Source: CTSOIL-112 sp964293815 (GTDB taxonomy: Bacteria > Pseudomonadota > Gammaproteobacteria > Burkholderiales > Burkholderiaceae). Taken from it: 44,506 bases of DNA. The position numbers and the translations under genes were made by a program. The notes beneath the pieces are model-generated. The model was not told where the DNA came from, searched no databases, and saw nothing but the letters and a program-made list of their open reading frames with translations. The stretch spans positions 1 to 44,506 of the forward strand of contig CAXYYC010000021.1 of assembly GCA_964293815.1 (NCBI GenBank). The letters run 5' to 3'. This document shows positions 32,959-40,636 of the stretch, piece after piece (positions within the stretch are counted from its first letter, which is position 1; each line of letters opens with the position of its first letter).

Positions 32959-33984
32959 TCAACTACTGCCGCGAATTTTCAAAGAAAAACCCAAATCAAA
33001 ACACTTTTGCGGCAGCTCCTCGCCTTTGAGTAATTGCAATAATACCTGAGCTGCCTGCTGACCAATTTCTGCTCGCGGCGTGCGAATAGTGGTCAATGGC
33101 GGTGTCATGTGCTGGCTGGCGGACAAATCGTTAAACCCCACCACCGAGAGCCGCGTAGGCACATCAATCCCCAAGCCCGACGCCGATAGCAAAGCGCCCT
33201 GCGCCAAGTCATCATTACAAAAGAAAATCGCATCCACCGATGGATCGGCACGCACAATGTCGCGCAGCATCTGTGCCCCTTGCCCAATCGATGATGGCGT
33301 CGGATCGGTATACAGCAAACGTTCATCAAACAATCCCGCCTGCTCCAACGCCATACGCCAGCCAGCCATCCGTTGTATGGTACGCGGATCCAATTGCGCG
33401 GCGGCAAAGGCAATGCGCGTGCGCCCGCGTTGCAGTAAATGCGTTACCAATGCCACTGCTGCCTCTTGCTGTGAAAAGCCGACGCTGTACAGATTCGCAT
33501 CACTGGCGGTTTCCATCATATACACGCAGGGAATTTTGGCTTTTTTCAACATCTCGCGCGCCCGCGCGGTCTGGCTTAAACCCGTTAATAATAGTCCTGC
33601 GGGGCGTTGCATCAACTGCTCCTGCAACAGCGCTTCCTCCTCCTGCGCATCGTAGTGGGAAATCCCGAACAGCACCTGATAGCCCGCACCGCGCAGAACG
33701 GCGTGCGCCTGCTCCAACAAATCGACAAACAATTCATTGGTCAACGACGGAATCAATATGCCCACATGCCGACTGCGACTGGAGGCCAAAGCTCGCGCGG
33801 CGGGATCAGGCACATAGCCCAAGTCCTCGCTGGCTTGTTTGACTTTGAGTACCAAATCAGCCGCTACGCGTCGCTCACCACGCAGCGCGCGTGAAGCCGT
33901 CATCGCACTGACGCCGGCTTTTTGAGCCACATCATTCAGTGTCACCCTGCCGGTGGCTCGTGTTTTTTTCTGTGTTTCTGTCAA
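32959..33984 (-). CDS. gntR: LacI-family gluconate operon repressor
   Basis: DNA-binding repressor, 341 residues. The LacI helix-turn-helix is at about 14-38 (VTLNDVAQKAGVSAMTASRALRG), with a hinge helix near 60-66 and a periplasmic-binding-protein-like sensor domain for the rest. It starts with TTG, chosen because GAGG lies 6 bases before it. It is divergent from gntK-gntT with an operator candidate in the gap, so the ligand is presumably gluconate or 6-phosphogluconate; this is inferred from neighbours and from similarity to E. coli GntR. Confidence 0.88.
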   Translation of the reverse strand: MTETQKKTRATGRVTLNDVAQKAGVSAMTASRALRGERRVAADLVLKVKQASEDLGYVPDPAARALASSRSRHVGILIPSLTNELFVDLLEQAHAVLRGAGYQVLFGISHYDAQEEEALLQEQLMQRPAGLLLTGLSQTARAREMLKKAKIPCVYMMETASDANLYSVGFSQQEAAVALVTHLLQRGRTRIAFAAAQLDPRTIQRMAGWRMALEQAGLFDERLLYTDPTPSSIGQGAQMLRDIVRADPSVDAIFFCNDDLAQGALLSASGLGIDVPTRLSVVGFNDLSASQHMTPPLTTIRTPRAEIGQQAAQVLLQLLKGEELPQKCFDLGFSLKIRGSS

Positions 33985-34060
33985 TTTCGGCCTCGAATCC
34001 GTCTAAAAATCAGAAATATGGGCTAATAGTGTATGAATTGCGCGAAAAAGTGTAAAAAGC

Positions 34061-34090
34061 TTGCTTTTCTATCTCGGTTAGCGCTATCCT
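34061..34090 (+). promoter_or_regulatory. gntK promoter with LacI-type operator
   Basis: GGTTAGCGCTATCC (34076-34089) is a near-perfect 14-base palindrome with the central GC typical of LacI-family operators (one mismatch between arms). It overlaps the -10 TATCCT (34085-34090) of a promoter whose -35 is TTGCTT (34061-34066), spacer 18. It is about 100 bases upstream of gntK. Repression by the divergent GntR is inferred. Confidence 0.65.
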
Positions 34091-34192
34091 AACAACCATA
34101 CCAATGATGCTCAAACCCTTCCAATCGATCAGCAACTCGACACAAGTGAGATTTCCGCATCAAAGGTTCACCCCATTTTTCAGGAGATTATC

Positions 34193-34705
34193 ATGCGGTA
34201 TTCTATCATCATCATGGGTGTTTCTGGGTGTGGCAAAACCACTTTGGCCGAATCTTTGGCGCACAAATTGGGTTATGTCATGATTGAAGGTGACTCTTGG
34301 CATCCGCCGGAAAATGTCGAAAAAATGCGTCAAGGCATTGCTTTGCAAGACGCTGATCGAGCTGGCTGGCTGGATGCTTTGGCAGGACAACTGCAATTGC
34401 ATCCAGACGGCTCCGTTTTAACGTGTTCTGCGTTAAAAAAAATCTATCGCGATCGTTTGCGCCAAGCCGAGGCGCCAGCCACGCGCTTTGTACACCTCGT
34501 GCTCACGCCCGATCAGGCCAAGCAGCGAGTTTCTACGCGCCAAGGACACTATTTCAATCCCGCTTTGGTTGACAGTCAGTTTGACGCTTTGGAAGTGCCT
34601 TTGGCAGACGAGACCGACACGCGCGGATTTGATGCCATGCTTCCCATACCAGAGCTGACTGAGCAAATCGTTCAATGGCTCAATCTGGACGATCCAGTGG
34701 CTTGA
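34193..34705 (+). CDS. gntK: Gluconokinase
   Basis: Phosphorylates gluconate to 6-phosphogluconate, feeding the pentose phosphate or Entner-Doudoroff route. It has 170 residues. The P-loop GVSGCGKT is at 9-16, EGDSWHPPENVEKM follows (about 32-45) and SALKKIYRDRLR is the lid region. AGGAG lies 6 bases before ATG. The permease gene follows by about 65 bases in the same transcript. Confidence 0.96.
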   Translation: MRYSIIIMGVSGCGKTTLAESLAHKLGYVMIEGDSWHPPENVEKMRQGIALQDADRAGWLDALAGQLQLHPDGSVLTCSALKKIYRDRLRQAEAPATRFVHLVLTPDQAKQRVSTRQGHYFNPALVDSQFDALEVPLADETDTRGFDAMLPIPELTEQIVQWLNLDDPVA

Positions 34706-34772
34706 TGCCGTTTTTTCTAATTAGTAACAGTTTCAACGTGTTTGACTCAATTTTTTAATGAAGGAGTACATG

Positions 34773-36155
34773 ATGGACGGATGGGCGCAAACCCTTTCTG
34801 CCCCAACGCTTTTGGGCATCGCGGCATTGGCAGTTGCATTGATTTTATTGATGATTTTGAAAATGCGGGTACACGCATTCATTACCTTAGTCGTGGTCAG
34901 CTTCTTGACCGCGTTGGCGACGGGTATTCCGACCAAGGGCGTATTGAAAGTGATGATGGATGGTTTTGGCTCTACCTTAGGTGGCGTCGCTTTGCTCGTG
35001 GCTTTGGGTGCAATGATCGGGCGGCTGGTCGAAAGCAGCGGCGGTGCCAAAGTATTGGCCGATACGCTGGTCAGTAAATTTGGCGAGAAACGCGCGCCGA
35101 TGGCTCTGGGTATCGCGTCATTGCTGTTTGGCTTCCCTATTTTCTTTGACGCGGGCTTGATTGTGATGCTGCCGGTGATTTTTGCAGTGGCGCGTCGTAT
35201 GAAACAGCCGGTATTGATTTACGGTTTGCCTGCGGCAGGTGCGTTCTCTGTGATGCACGTCTTTTTGCCGCCACATCCGGGGGCGGTTGCGGCCGGTACC
35301 TTATTGGGTGTGGATATGGGCGTGCTGTTGCTGATGGGCTTGATCGTGGCAATTCCGACTTGGTATTTCGCCGCTTATTTGTTCGGTTTATGGGCGGGCA
35401 AACGCTATCCGATTGCGGTACCTGATTTGCTCAGTGGTGGCGCAATGAGCACGGATACCCCCAAAAATCCGCCTTCTGCTGCTTTGGTGGTGGCGATGTT
35501 ATTACTGCCGCTGATCTTAATTTTTGGTAACACTGGTTTGGATGCTTTGGTCAATGCCAAAATGGTCAATGGTTCTCAAACATGGGTGCAAGCGATCCGC
35601 ATGCTTGGTAGTACGCCGATTGCCCTGCTCATCACTTTGCTTATCGCCATGATGACGCTCGGCGTAGCGCGTGGCGTGGATAAAATTTCGTTGGAAAAAC
35701 TGATGGAGTCTTCGTTACCGGCAATCTGCTCCGTGGTATTGATTACCGGCGCAGGCGGTATGTTTGGTGGCGTATTGCGTACTTCGGGCATTGGTGCGGC
35801 AGTATCAAACTCGATGAGTGAATTGGGCGTGCCAGTGATTGTCGCGGCATTTTTGATTGCCAGTTTACTGCGTATCGCGCAAGGTTCCGCTACCGTTGCC
35901 TTGATGACCACCGCGGCTTTAATCAAACCTGCCGTCGAGGCCGGTGGCTTTTCGTCTGGACAAGTGGCCGCCATCGTGTTGGCCGCCTCCGCAGGCTCAG
36001 TGATTGCGTCGCATGTGAATGACTCTGGTTTCTGGCTGGTTGGGCGCTTGATGAATATGGATGTGCCAACCACGTTCAAAACATGGACGGTCATGGAAAC
36101 ATTGATTGCTGTGATGGGCTTTGCCTTGGCGCTTGGCTTGTATTTTGTGATGTAA
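34773..36155 (+). CDS. gntT: Gluconate:proton symporter (GntP family)
   Basis: Inner-membrane permease importing gluconate, 460 residues with about 12 hydrophobic segments. Family sequences include GFPIFFDAG, HVFLPPHPGAVAAG and the late AAGSVIASHVNDSGFW. Three in-frame ATGs lie at 34758, 34770 and 34773. AAGGAG sits between the first and the others, 6 bases before 34773, so that one is chosen, with 34770 nearly as good. The gntT rather than gntU or idnT name is by position only. Confidence 0.92.
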   Translation: MDGWAQTLSAPTLLGIAALAVALILLMILKMRVHAFITLVVVSFLTALATGIPTKGVLKVMMDGFGSTLGGVALLVALGAMIGRLVESSGGAKVLADTLVSKFGEKRAPMALGIASLLFGFPIFFDAGLIVMLPVIFAVARRMKQPVLIYGLPAAGAFSVMHVFLPPHPGAVAAGTLLGVDMGVLLLMGLIVAIPTWYFAAYLFGLWAGKRYPIAVPDLLSGGAMSTDTPKNPPSAALVVAMLLLPLILIFGNTGLDALVNAKMVNGSQTWVQAIRMLGSTPIALLITLLIAMMTLGVARGVDKISLEKLMESSLPAICSVVLITGAGGMFGGVLRTSGIGAAVSNSMSELGVPVIVAAFLIASLLRIAQGSATVALMTTAALIKPAVEAGGFSSGQVAAIVLAASAGSVIASHVNDSGFWLVGRLMNMDVPTTFKTWTVMETLIAVMGFALALGLYFVM

Positions 36156-36224
36156 TCAATCGTACAAAAGATGCTTGCATTAATTACAATCAACTGCAAT
36201 CAATTACAGCCAATCGTAATCATT

Positions 36225-36253
36225 AAAGCCGGTCATCAACGACCGGCTTTTTT
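36225..36253 (+). terminator. Terminator of gntK-gntT
   Basis: A 10-bp perfect stem AAAGCCGGTC / GACCGGCTTT with a 6-base loop and a further T-run. It ends the gluconate operon. From here to 36381 I see nothing else recognisable. Confidence 0.92.
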
Positions 36254-36381
36254 CTACTCTTTTCAAATTAGAACATTGGTGAGGTCAACATCCCTTCGTC
36301 TCACGCCAATGGCTGGCCGAAGCGTAGCAACAAGCCTTCTTGTTGTTTATCCAAAGTACCCAAACTCATGTGAGCCGAACG

Positions 36382-36735
36382 TTACTGGTTATTGAAACCA
36401 CAACCGCGCTGAACATATTTGATCATTTTATTTTCATCGGTAACAGCAGTAAGGGTACAGCATTGATACTGCTCTTCCGAATAATATTTACCGTAGCTGC
36501 CATAGGTAATCACTCGACCCGTTGGTTGACAACTACGCCAAGCATAGTCAACTCCATTGCCCATTGTGTGCTTGCGTACAATATCGGGATTGCCATTTTT
36601 TGCCACAAACTCTTCAATCGGATGACCTTGCCAGCTGGCGTATGGCCCCAAACTGGCCAAAGAAGCACAACCGCTCAAACCGATGATCCCCAGTACTGCA
36701 ATGATTTGAAAAGGCTTCGCGATTATTTGAGTCAT
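36382..36735 (-). CDS. Small putative outer-membrane lipoprotein
   Basis: 117 residues with a lipoprotein signal: lipobox LSGC with the lipid-bearing C23 and Ala at +2, so sorting to the outer membrane is likely. The mature part is small and aromatic-rich with a paired cysteine (QCC) and two other cysteines. The segment from residue 35 (WQGHPIEEFVAKNGNPD) resembles the helix that starts SmpA/OmlA-like or BamE-like small lipoproteins, but I cannot assign it. GGAG lies 6-7 bases before ATG. Function unknown. Confidence 0.75.
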   Translation of the reverse strand: MTQIIAKPFQIIAVLGIIGLSGCASLASLGPYASWQGHPIEEFVAKNGNPDIVRKHTMGNGVDYAWRSCQPTGRVITYGSYGKYYSEEQYQCCTLTAVTDENKMIKYVQRGCGFNNQ

Positions 36736-36781
36736 GTTTTTCTCCTGAGCTATTGAGTGAGATGGCCGCTTGGGTATCGAA

Positions 36782-37135
36782 TTATTGGATGCTCAATATG
36801 TTTCGATATTCGTCTATATGATTAAGGCAAAACACTTCGGCACCACTGAGCGAATTTTCGGGTTTTAGCTCGGCTTTAATCCGAGCAAGTACATCATCTC
36901 TGATCGCTTTGACCTGCTCATCTGCTAATACTTTGGGGCAACCTTGCTTATCAAAACGCTCCCCCATCGCCGCACCGACGGTTGGCTTGTATTGACAGAC
37001 GGCTTCATAGGTATGGTAAAAGAATGCTTGGTCAATCAAATAGGCGCAGGATTTGACCGAAGGTTCCGCATAAGCGATATTGCCAAGTAAAAACCCAGCG
37101 CTCACAGTAATTGCACACACCAATTGTTTCATCAT
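36782..37135 (-). CDS. Small exported protein of unknown function
   Basis: 117 residues from ATG at 37135 (a second ATG follows at once), with a signal peptide cleaved after AYA (residue 23). The mature protein has four cysteines, so one or two disulfides are likely in the periplasm. It is helical in character, with no motif that I recognise. The frame extends six codons further upstream, but the GGA at the end of that stretch gives 6-base spacing to 37135. It is 46 bases upstream of the lipoprotein gene and may be cotranscribed with it. Confidence 0.7.
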   Translation of the reverse strand: MMKQLVCAITVSAGFLLGNIAYAEPSVKSCAYLIDQAFFYHTYEAVCQYKPTVGAAMGERFDKQGCPKVLADEQVKAIRDDVLARIKAELKPENSLSGAEVFCLNHIDEYRNILSIQ

Positions 37136-37246
37136 GTCGGATCCATTGGTCAAATAAAACTGAATAAATAAAGAGAAATAAATGATTCAGATATATATAA
37201 GCCTATCATTCTGCACGGTAATTGTCCAATCCAATGGCGGTTTTCA

Positions 37247-38101
37247 TCATCGAACATTCGCTACTTGCAAACGTTCGCTCAAAAAATCAATAAAACAGCG
37301 AATTTTCACACTGAGAAATGCGCGATCCATATACGCTGCATACAGCATTGGCGAGGCTTTGCCCAACGGAAACAGTTGTACCAATTCGCCCCGCGCCACG
37401 GCATCGTCCACCAGCCATTTCGGTAGCGCACCAAGTCCCATCCCTGCTTTAATCATTTCGGCGAGCATCAGGGTATTGTTACTGTCGTGATTGGTGAGCA
37501 ATGGCAGGTCTAAATTCGTGTAATTGGGCAATACGCCCTGATGCGTCGCCAATTCGGCCTCGCTACTCGGCGTGCCATGCTGTGCCAGATACGCAGGACT
37601 GGCAACGTAGTAAAAAGGAATTTCGGTCAGCGGTTTGACGATGAGGTTTTCCTGCGGCGTGCCGACCACACGCAAAGCCAAATCGTAGCCCTGCGCAATC
37701 AGGTCGGTGAAGCGATTTTCCAAATCTAAGGACAGTTGAATCTGCGGATACAGCGCCTGAAACGCTGCCAACAGCCGCGCAAAATACGGCGTCGCGAACC
37801 ACAGCGGCGCGATGATGCGCAGCCGCCCTTGCGGTTTGACCGTACCTTGTTGCGCAACGGTGCGGGCGGTGGCGAGCGTATCGAGCGCGTGGCAGCACTC
37901 GGCGTAGTAGCTCTGACCGATCTCGGTGAGGCTTTGGCGACGGTTATTGCGATTGAGCAATTTGGCCTGTATGTATTGTTCGAGGTGATGCAAATGCTTG
38001 CTGGTCATCGCGACCGACATATCCAAATGATCGGCCGCCTTGGTAAAACTGCCCTGTTCGACCACCGCGCGAAACACCATCATACTTTTAAGCGTATCCA
38101 T
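37247..38101 (-). CDS. LysR-family transcriptional regulator
   Basis: 284 residues. The N-terminal winged helix-turn-helix covers about 1-60 (SFTKAADHLDMSVAMTSKHLHHLE) and the effector domain about 90-280. Divergent from the DoxX/azoR operon at 38263, with 161 bases between, which strongly suggests it controls that operon. Its effector is unknown; LysR regulators next to azoreductases often sense quinones or aromatic electrophiles. Confidence 0.93.
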   Translation of the reverse strand: MDTLKSMMVFRAVVEQGSFTKAADHLDMSVAMTSKHLHHLEQYIQAKLLNRNNRRQSLTEIGQSYYAECCHALDTLATARTVAQQGTVKPQGRLRIIAPLWFATPYFARLLAAFQALYPQIQLSLDLENRFTDLIAQGYDLALRVVGTPQENLIVKPLTEIPFYYVASPAYLAQHGTPSSEAELATHQGVLPNYTNLDLPLLTNHDSNNTLMLAEMIKAGMGLGALPKWLVDDAVARGELVQLFPLGKASPMLYAAYMDRAFLSVKIRCFIDFLSERLQVANVR

Positions 38102-38262
38102 TTTGACCCTTATTATTAACTAATAGGAAAAATTATATCAATAAAATCACTATCGATTTCTTAAAAAGCAAATCCTATAATGCTCATATTCCGAGTTTTC
38201 CACTCGGATTAATGTTTGCAACACATGAATGATGAACAACGAATTTTTATGGGAGTTTGACA

Positions 38263-38658
38263 ATGAATGCTTTGAATAAATATCAACCTTATGCTTTGGC
38301 CGCCCTGCGTATCGTCGCTGGTTATACTTTTTTACTGCACGGCACGGCAAAATTATTTGGCGTGCCACATGTCGAAATGTTTGACGGTTTGCAGGTGATG
38401 TCGCTGATGGGTTTGGCTGGGATTTTGGAGGTGGTCGGCGGTTTATTGCTGATTTTGGGTTGGTTCACCCGTCCGGTCGCATTTTTGCTGGCAGGCGAGA
38501 TGGCAGCGGCCTATTTCATGGCGCACGCGAAAGCCAATAACTTTTTACTGCCCTTGTTGAATCAGGGTGAATCCGCTGTACTGTTTTGTTTTATCTTTTT
38601 GTTTTTGGTGTTTGCTGGCGCTGGAGCATGGTCAGTCGACAATCGTACTTCAAAATAA
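38263..38658 (+). CDS. DoxX-family membrane protein
   Basis: 131 residues with four hydrophobic segments, first-helix RIVAGYTFLLHGTAKLFG typical of DoxX, and no signal peptide. Family members are tied to quinone and thiosulfate or redox metabolism, with no single agreed function. ATG at 38263 has GGGAG 7 bases before it; a TTG two codons earlier is rejected. First of a four-gene operon with azoR 24 bases on. Confidence 0.9.
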   Translation: MNALNKYQPYALAALRIVAGYTFLLHGTAKLFGVPHVEMFDGLQVMSLMGLAGILEVVGGLLLILGWFTRPVAFLLAGEMAAAYFMAHAKANNFLLPLLNQGESAVLFCFIFLFLVFAGAGAWSVDNRTSK

Positions 38659-38682
38659 TCAATGAATTGAAAAGGAAATCGT

Positions 38683-39294
38683 ATGAAAAACCTATTAGTC
38701 ATTCGCAGTTCCGTCAATGGCGCAAACAGCATTTCTAATCAAATGCTCAACGTCTTTATCACGCAATTGCGCGCGAAACACCCTGAGTTGAACGTGACTG
38801 AGCGCAATTTGGCCGAACAGCCTGTGCCAATGATCACACCGGAAACTGTCGGCGCCATCCGCGCTGGAGTGAAAGACTCAAGCACGCAAATCGAGGCCGA
38901 CCGTTTGGCCAGCGAATTGATCGAGGAAATCAAATCCGCCGATGCCGTGGCGATTGGGATTCCGCGCTACAATTTCCAAGTGCCAACAACGCTCAAAGCC
39001 TATATTGACTACATCGCGCGTCCGCGTATTACCTTCCAATACGGCGCAAACGGCCCCGAAGGTCTGTTGCCACATGACACGCCCGTGTATGGTTTTGTCG
39101 CCAGCGGTGGCGTCTACAGCAATCAGCCGGACAGCGATTTCATGAGTCTGTGGCTCAAGCAGGTATTTGGTTTCGTCGGTCTGAATAATTTAGAATTGAT
39201 CCACACCGAAGGCGCGGCAATGGGCGGTGAACAAGCACAAACCGCTTTCAGCAAAACCGCACAACGCATTGACGAAATCGTCACAACGCTCTAA
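38683..39294 (+). CDS. azoR: FMN-dependent NADH-azoreductase / quinone reductase
   Basis: Flavodoxin-fold enzyme, 203 residues, that reduces azo compounds and quinones with NADH in the cytosol. The N-terminal RSSVNGANSISNQM flavin-phosphate loop, GIPRYNFQVPTTLKAYID and YGFVASGGVYS are the family segments. AAGGA lies 6 bases before ATG. Second gene of the operon; the MoaF-like gene starts 12 bases after it. A role in quinone or nitro-electrophile defence is likely. Confidence 0.95.
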   Translation: MKNLLVIRSSVNGANSISNQMLNVFITQLRAKHPELNVTERNLAEQPVPMITPETVGAIRAGVKDSSTQIEADRLASELIEEIKSADAVAIGIPRYNFQVPTTLKAYIDYIARPRITFQYGANGPEGLLPHDTPVYGFVASGGVYSNQPDSDFMSLWLKQVFGFVGLNNLELIHTEGAAMGGEQAQTAFSKTAQRIDEIVTTL

Positions 39295-39306
39295 CAGGAG
39301 GTCAAT

Positions 39307-39615
39307 ATGGGACAAAGCCAGCATCTCGGCGCATTTATCTACCACTACAATGATGGGGAAACCAAATACGCCGTACGTTTTGACAGCGATACAGCCCTGC
39401 ACTGGGAATGTATCACTGGCGAAGAAAAAGGTCGTTCGGCTCACGAAACCGTGACACGCGTTGTCATTCGACCGGACGTACACTTTCTCAGCTGGACAGA
39501 AGCCGATGGCTTGGTCGTGACCCAAGTTGTGGACTTCAGCGCCATGACCGTTCATGCGGTGCTGGTGATCGGTAAGGAGCGCATTAGTTTGAACGGCACG
39601 GTTGAGCGCGTTTAA
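39307..39615 (+). CDS. MoaF-like (lipocalin-type) small protein
   Basis: 102 residues, beta-rich, with SWTEADGLVVTQVVDF (about 59-74) resembling the C-terminal repeat of MoaF and related small lipocalin-like proteins. The name comes from a monoamine-regulated Klebsiella gene; no enzymatic role is established. AGGAGGT lies 4 bases before ATG, a strong start. It is between azoR and the dioxygenase gene, so it may act on a small aromatic ligand. Family call is moderate. Confidence 0.7.
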   Translation: MGQSQHLGAFIYHYNDGETKYAVRFDSDTALHWECITGEEKGRSAHETVTRVVIRPDVHFLSWTEADGLVVTQVVDFSAMTVHAVLVIGKERISLNGTVERV

Positions 39616-39641
39616 AACCGCGCAGACCACACTTATTTTTT

Positions 39642-40565
39642 ATGAACCGTCGACAATTCATCCAGCGCACAGCTCTCACGGGCGGCGCGCTGGCATTGAT
39701 CTGTCTTGTAGGAAAAACCATGAATGTACACACGCTAAACACATCGGCCTTGGAATTGCTCAAACAATTTCCCGATACCGAACCGATGCCAGCCCTATTC
39801 CTCGGCCACGGCAGTCCGATGTACGCCATTACCGATACCGAGTTTGGCCGCGCAATTGGCGCGCTCGCGGGCAAAATGCCCAAGCCGCACGCCATTTTGT
39901 GCATATCCGCACACTGGGAAACGCGCGGAACTTGGCTCACCGCCATGCCGCAACCGCGTACCATCCATGATTTCGGCGGGTTTCCGCAGGCGTTGTTTGA
40001 CGTGCAATACCCCGCACCCGGCAGTCCCGTATTGGCTCAAGCTGCGCAACAACTCATCACCAGCGCGCCGGTTGGTTTGGATGAGGCCGAATGGGGCTTG
40101 GATCACGGTACTTGGTCGGTCATTCGTCATCTCTACCCGAATGCCGATATTCCCGTGGTGCAATTGAGCTTGGATCATTTCAAAAGCCCGCAAGCGCATT
40201 ACGATTTGGCCAAAGAATTGGCTATTTTGCGCCGAAAAGGTGTCTTGATCGTCGGCAGTGGCAATATCGTCCACAACTTGCGCCTACTCGAATGGAGCTG
40301 CGATGAAGCCGAAGCCTTCGGCTTTGATTGGGCGCTGGAGACCGATCAAAAGGTCAAAGAAGCGATTATGAGTGGCAATCATTCGTACCTGATCGATTTT
40401 CGCAACAATGGTGAAGGGTTCAAGTTATCGATCCCAACCGCGGAGCATTATTTACCTTTGCTGTACACCTTGGCAGTGCAAGAAAAATCTGAGAACGTAC
40501 TGATTTTCAATGACAAGCCGGTTCAAGGCGCATTGACCATGACTTCAGTGGCAGTTGGCCTCTAA
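39642..40565 (+). CDS. Class III extradiol dioxygenase (4,5-DOPA dioxygenase type), possible Tat substrate
   Basis: 307 residues. The enzyme domain (about 50-305) is of the DODA/YgiD type: LFLGHGSP, SAHWETRG, GLDHGTWSV and GSGNIVHNL give the histidine metal-site set, so catechol ring opening is plausible. The first 26 residues contain NRRQFIQ and a hydrophobic stretch, a twin-arginine export signal, but no good AxA cleavage site. The upstream ATG has a poor ribosome site. The in-frame ATG at 39720 (giving 281 residues, no signal) has AGGA 6 bases before it. Both starts may be used. Last gene of the LysR-linked operon. Confidence 0.88.
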   Translation: MNRRQFIQRTALTGGALALICLVGKTMNVHTLNTSALELLKQFPDTEPMPALFLGHGSPMYAITDTEFGRAIGALAGKMPKPHAILCISAHWETRGTWLTAMPQPRTIHDFGGFPQALFDVQYPAPGSPVLAQAAQQLITSAPVGLDEAEWGLDHGTWSVIRHLYPNADIPVVQLSLDHFKSPQAHYDLAKELAILRRKGVLIVGSGNIVHNLRLLEWSCDEAEAFGFDWALETDQKVKEAIMSGNHSYLIDFRNNGEGFKLSIPTAEHYLPLLYTLAVQEKSENVLIFNDKPVQGALTMTSVAVGL

Positions 40566-40580
40566 GCGTTTAACGAAAAG

Positions 40581-40627
40581 AAACACGGAGCAACCCGCTA
40601 CCGTCTGGTTGGGGTTGCTCCGTGTTT
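40581..40627. terminator. Long bidirectional terminator hairpin
   Basis: A 16-bp perfect stem (40581-40596 with 40612-40627), loop of 15 bases, between the convergent dioxygenase gene and rng. The T-rich tail is better on the minus strand (GTTTCTTTTC), so it ends rng best, but it can also end the plus-strand operon. Confidence 0.8.
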
Positions 40628-40636
40628 GCAAAAGCC

